Shown here one piece after another: positions 4,951 to 6,764 of a stretch of DNA of 6,764 bases. Position 1 is the first letter of the stretch; every line of letters begins with the position of its first letter. Under the pieces are notes generated by a model. The model was given only the letters and a program-made list of their open reading frames with translations. It did not search any database and was not told where the DNA came from. The DNA comes from Spirochaetaceae bacterium (GTDB lineage Bacteria; Spirochaetota; Spirochaetia; Treponematales; Breznakiellaceae). The stretch is from NCBI GenBank assembly GCA_031258625.1, contig JAIRMO010000024.1:1-6764 (forward strand), given 5' to 3'. Position numbers and translations under genes: made by a program.

Positions 4951-6764
4951 GGCGGCTCCTTTTTTACGGCGGGAAGGTGGATGAACACCGTGGTCCCCTC
5001 CTCCTCCCGGCTTTCAAATTCAAGACCGTAGTCGGGGCCGAAGTAGAGTTTGATCCGTTCATCCACATTACGGACCCCGACGCCGCTGCCGGGAACCCCG
5101 GTTTCGGGGCCGTCTTCGGCCCCGGCCCCGTAACGTTTCCCCCGGTTCCCGTCCCGGGGGCCGCGGAGCCTGCGGCGGAGTTTTTCCAGAGCCGCGGCGT
5201 TCATCCCGATCCCGTCGTCCCGGACCACCAGGTCCATACCCGCGGGGGTCCGGCAGCCGGAAATAACCACCGTCCCCGCGATGGAGTTGTTTTTTATCCC
5301 GTGATAAATGGCGTTTTCCACCAGGGGCTGGAGGATGATCTTGACTATCTGAAAGGATTTGATCTCCTCCGCCACCTCGATCCGGTAATCCAGCCGGTCC
5401 TTGTAACGGATCTTCTGGATGGTCAGATAGTTTTTAACGTGCTCAATCTCGGAGGCGACGTCGATTATTTCCTGCCCCTTGCTGATGGAGAGGCGGAAGA
5501 GCCGGGCCAGGGCGGAGGTCATGGCGATCACCTCCCCCTGTTTGCCCCCTTCGGCCATCCAGATCACCGAATCCAGGGTATTGTAGAGGAAGTGGGGGTT
5601 GATCTGCATCTGCAGGGCCTTGAGTTCGCTCTTCCGCTTCTGCTCCTGTTCCAGGGTAACCCGCCGGAGGAGCGCCTTTATTTCCCCCACCATGATGTTG
5701 AAGTCCTTCCCCAATTCCCCGATCTCGCTGGAGGAACGGATGTCCACCAGGATATCGAAATTCCCCTGTTCCACCGCGAGCATGGACCGGCGGAGTTCTT
5801 TGATGGGTTTGGATATACGCTGGGAGATGAATATGGAGATGGCCATGGAGGCGATCAAAAAGAAAAGCCCCCAGAAGGTATAACTCCGCCGGATAGCGCC
5901 GCGGTTTTCCACAAATTCACTCCGGTAATTTACCCCCACCACTTTCCAGCCCGTGGAACGCATGGTTTCGACACTGTAAAATTTGTCCCGGTCCTCATCG
6001 TCCCCGGGGAAATACCCCGTGGTCTCGTCGATAATCCGGCGGATATTTTCGGTTTTAAGGCCGCCGTAGAGGAGCTGCTGCTGGGGATGATACACGATGT
6101 CCCCCCGGCGATCCACCACAAAGAGATACCCCCGCTCGCCCAGTTGAATGGAGCTGCATATCCGGTCGATGATCCGGAAGTTGAGGTCCACGAGGAGTAT
6201 CCCCAGGCCCTGACCGGTCTTTTCGTCGATGATCTCCCGGGAAAGGGAAATGACCCAGCGGTACCGGCCTTTGATGATGTTCTGTACGTGGGAGGAGGAA
6301 ACCACCGCCCCTCCCCGGGCTTCCCGGGCCGTGGCGTACCAGGACTGCCGGGAGGGATCCGCCACGGGGTTCAGGACGTTTTCCCGGTCCTGGGTGACAA
6401 ATCCCCCCCGGTAACTGAAGATCCCGATCAGGGAAATATCATTCCGGGTGGTGGTCATCACCGTAAGGACCGACCGGACCGGTTCCGCGGCGGCCTCCCT
6501 TTCCGCGCCGGAAGCCGCCTCCAGGTATTCCCGCACACTGCCGTCGGCCTCCACAAAGGCGGAGATCGAGTCCATATAGTCGATATAGAATTCGATGTTG
6601 TCGGCAATCTGCCGGACCAGCAGCTGGGTGTAACGCCGGGAGGTGATCCGGACGGTTTCTTCGGTTACCCCAAAGGCGATAAGGATGGCCCCCACAATGA
6701 CGATCACCAACAGAACCGTAAAGGCCAGGGCGATGGTAACCTGGATGCTTTGGAACCTCGGTTT
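4947..6764 (-). CDS. Sensor histidine kinase, YesM/LytS type with Cache-like sensor domain, N-terminus cut
   Basis: This membrane kinase senses an outside signal and phosphorylates a response regulator. 605 residues are visible; the frame stays open to the right edge, so the true start lies outside, and the TTG at 6710 is not a credible start because it splits the first helix. In visible numbering: TM1 about 9-35; a Cache-like extracellular domain about 50-285, including GILLVDLNFRIID and GYLFVVDRRGDIVYHP; TM2 about 295-315; HAMP about 315-370; a His_kinase (PF06580) domain with QMQINPHFLYNTLDSV and phospho-acceptor His391; and a HATPase domain with N-box QPLVENAIYHG (Asn484), G1 DDGIGM (517-521 region) and G2 GSGVGVRNVDERIKLYFG (from 559). 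Between G1 and G2 is an unusually long Gly/Arg-rich stretch (about 534-557). Family members usually pair with an AraC-type YesN regulator, not seen here. The gene overlaps the anchored binding protein by 4 nt. Confidence 0.93.
   Translation of the reverse strand, partial: KPRFQSIQVTIALAFTVLLVIVIVGAILIAFGVTEETVRITSRRYTQLLVRQIADNIEFYIDYMDSISAFVEADGSVREYLEAASGAEREAAAEPVRSVLTVMTTTRNDISLIGIFSYRGGFVTQDRENVLNPVADPSRQSWYATAREARGGAVVSSSHVQNIIKGRYRWVISLSREIIDEKTGQGLGILLVDLNFRIIDRICSSIQLGERGYLFVVDRRGDIVYHPQQQLLYGGLKTENIRRIIDETTGYFPGDDEDRDKFYSVETMRSTGWKVVGVNYRSEFVENRGAIRRSYTFWGLFFLIASMAISIFISQRISKPIKELRRSMLAVEQGNFDILVDIRSSSEIGELGKDFNIMVGEIKALLRRVTLEQEQKRKSELKALQMQINPHFLYNTLDSVIWMAEGGKQGEVIAMTSALARLFRLSISKGQEIIDVASEIEHVKNYLTIQKIRYKDRLDYRIEVAEEIKSFQIVKIILQPLVENAIYHGIKNNSIAGTVVISGCRTPAGMDLVVRDDGIGMNAAALEKLRRRLRGPRDGNRGKRYGAGAEDGPETGVPGSGVGVRNVDERIKLYFGPDYGLEFESREEEGTTVFIHLPAVKKEPP
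4956..4960 (-). promoter_or_regulatory. Ribosome binding site of the anchored binding protein
   Basis: AGGAG on the minus strand lies 5 nt before the ATG at 4950, inside the last codons of the kinase gene. With the ATGA stop-start overlap it supports translational coupling of kinase and binding protein. Confidence 0.8.

Noticed and set aside
3913..5031. Long open frame (372 codons) on the plus strand opposite the anchored binding protein
   Set aside because: It is the antisense shadow of a well-supported gene in GC-rich sequence. The translation is rich in Gly, Pro, His and Arg, with no recognisable domain.
1..6764. CRISPR array, tRNA or rRNA gene, insertion sequence or phage genes
   Set aside because: No spaced direct repeats, cloverleaf-like segments, transposase motifs or terminal repeats were seen; nearly all of the window is accounted for by five sugar uptake and sensing genes.

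Overview
All five genes recognised in this window lie on the minus strand, so the biological reading order runs from right to left. The sequence is GC-rich with G/C-ending codons, but the spacers are A/T-rich. Gene content and style suggest a spirochaete, probably Treponema-like. The pointers are an mglBAC sugar ABC transporter, an exported binding protein with a Gly/Gln/Ser linker after the signal peptide, and a YesM/LytS-type kinase. This is a judgement from protein style; no marker gene is present.

Layout in transcription order. (1) 6764-4947: a sensor histidine kinase, cut at its N-terminus by the window edge, with two membrane helices, a Cache-like extracellular domain, HAMP, His_kinase and HATPase domains. 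(2) 4950-3922: a sugar-binding protein of the ribose/galactose-binding superfamily, held in the membrane by one N-terminal helix. It starts inside the kinase stop codon (ATGA overlap), and no permease of its own is visible. (3) 3921-3785: a 137-nt A/T-rich spacer holding a candidate promoter and a perfect 12-bp palindrome that could be an operator. (4) 3784-2669: mglB, the soluble exported binding protein. (5) 2668-2409: a 260-nt non-coding gap that opens with a perfect 12-bp stem-loop followed by a short T-tract. (6) 2408-903: mglA, the double ATPase. (7) 845-1: mglC, the permease, cut at its C-terminus by the left edge.

How they may work together. MglB, MglA and MglC form a hexose ABC importer. 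The kinase and the anchored binding protein look like a sensing pair placed upstream to control it. The architecture resembles the XylFII-LytS xylose sensor of Clostridium, where a membrane-anchored binding protein reports sugar to a LytS-type kinase that works through a YesN-type regulator. No response regulator lies in the window; if the model holds, one is expected beyond the right edge or elsewhere in the genome. The stem-loop after mglB probably allows far more binding protein than ATPase and permease to be made. Several sugar-contact positions of MglB differ from the E. coli protein, so the real ligand is open.
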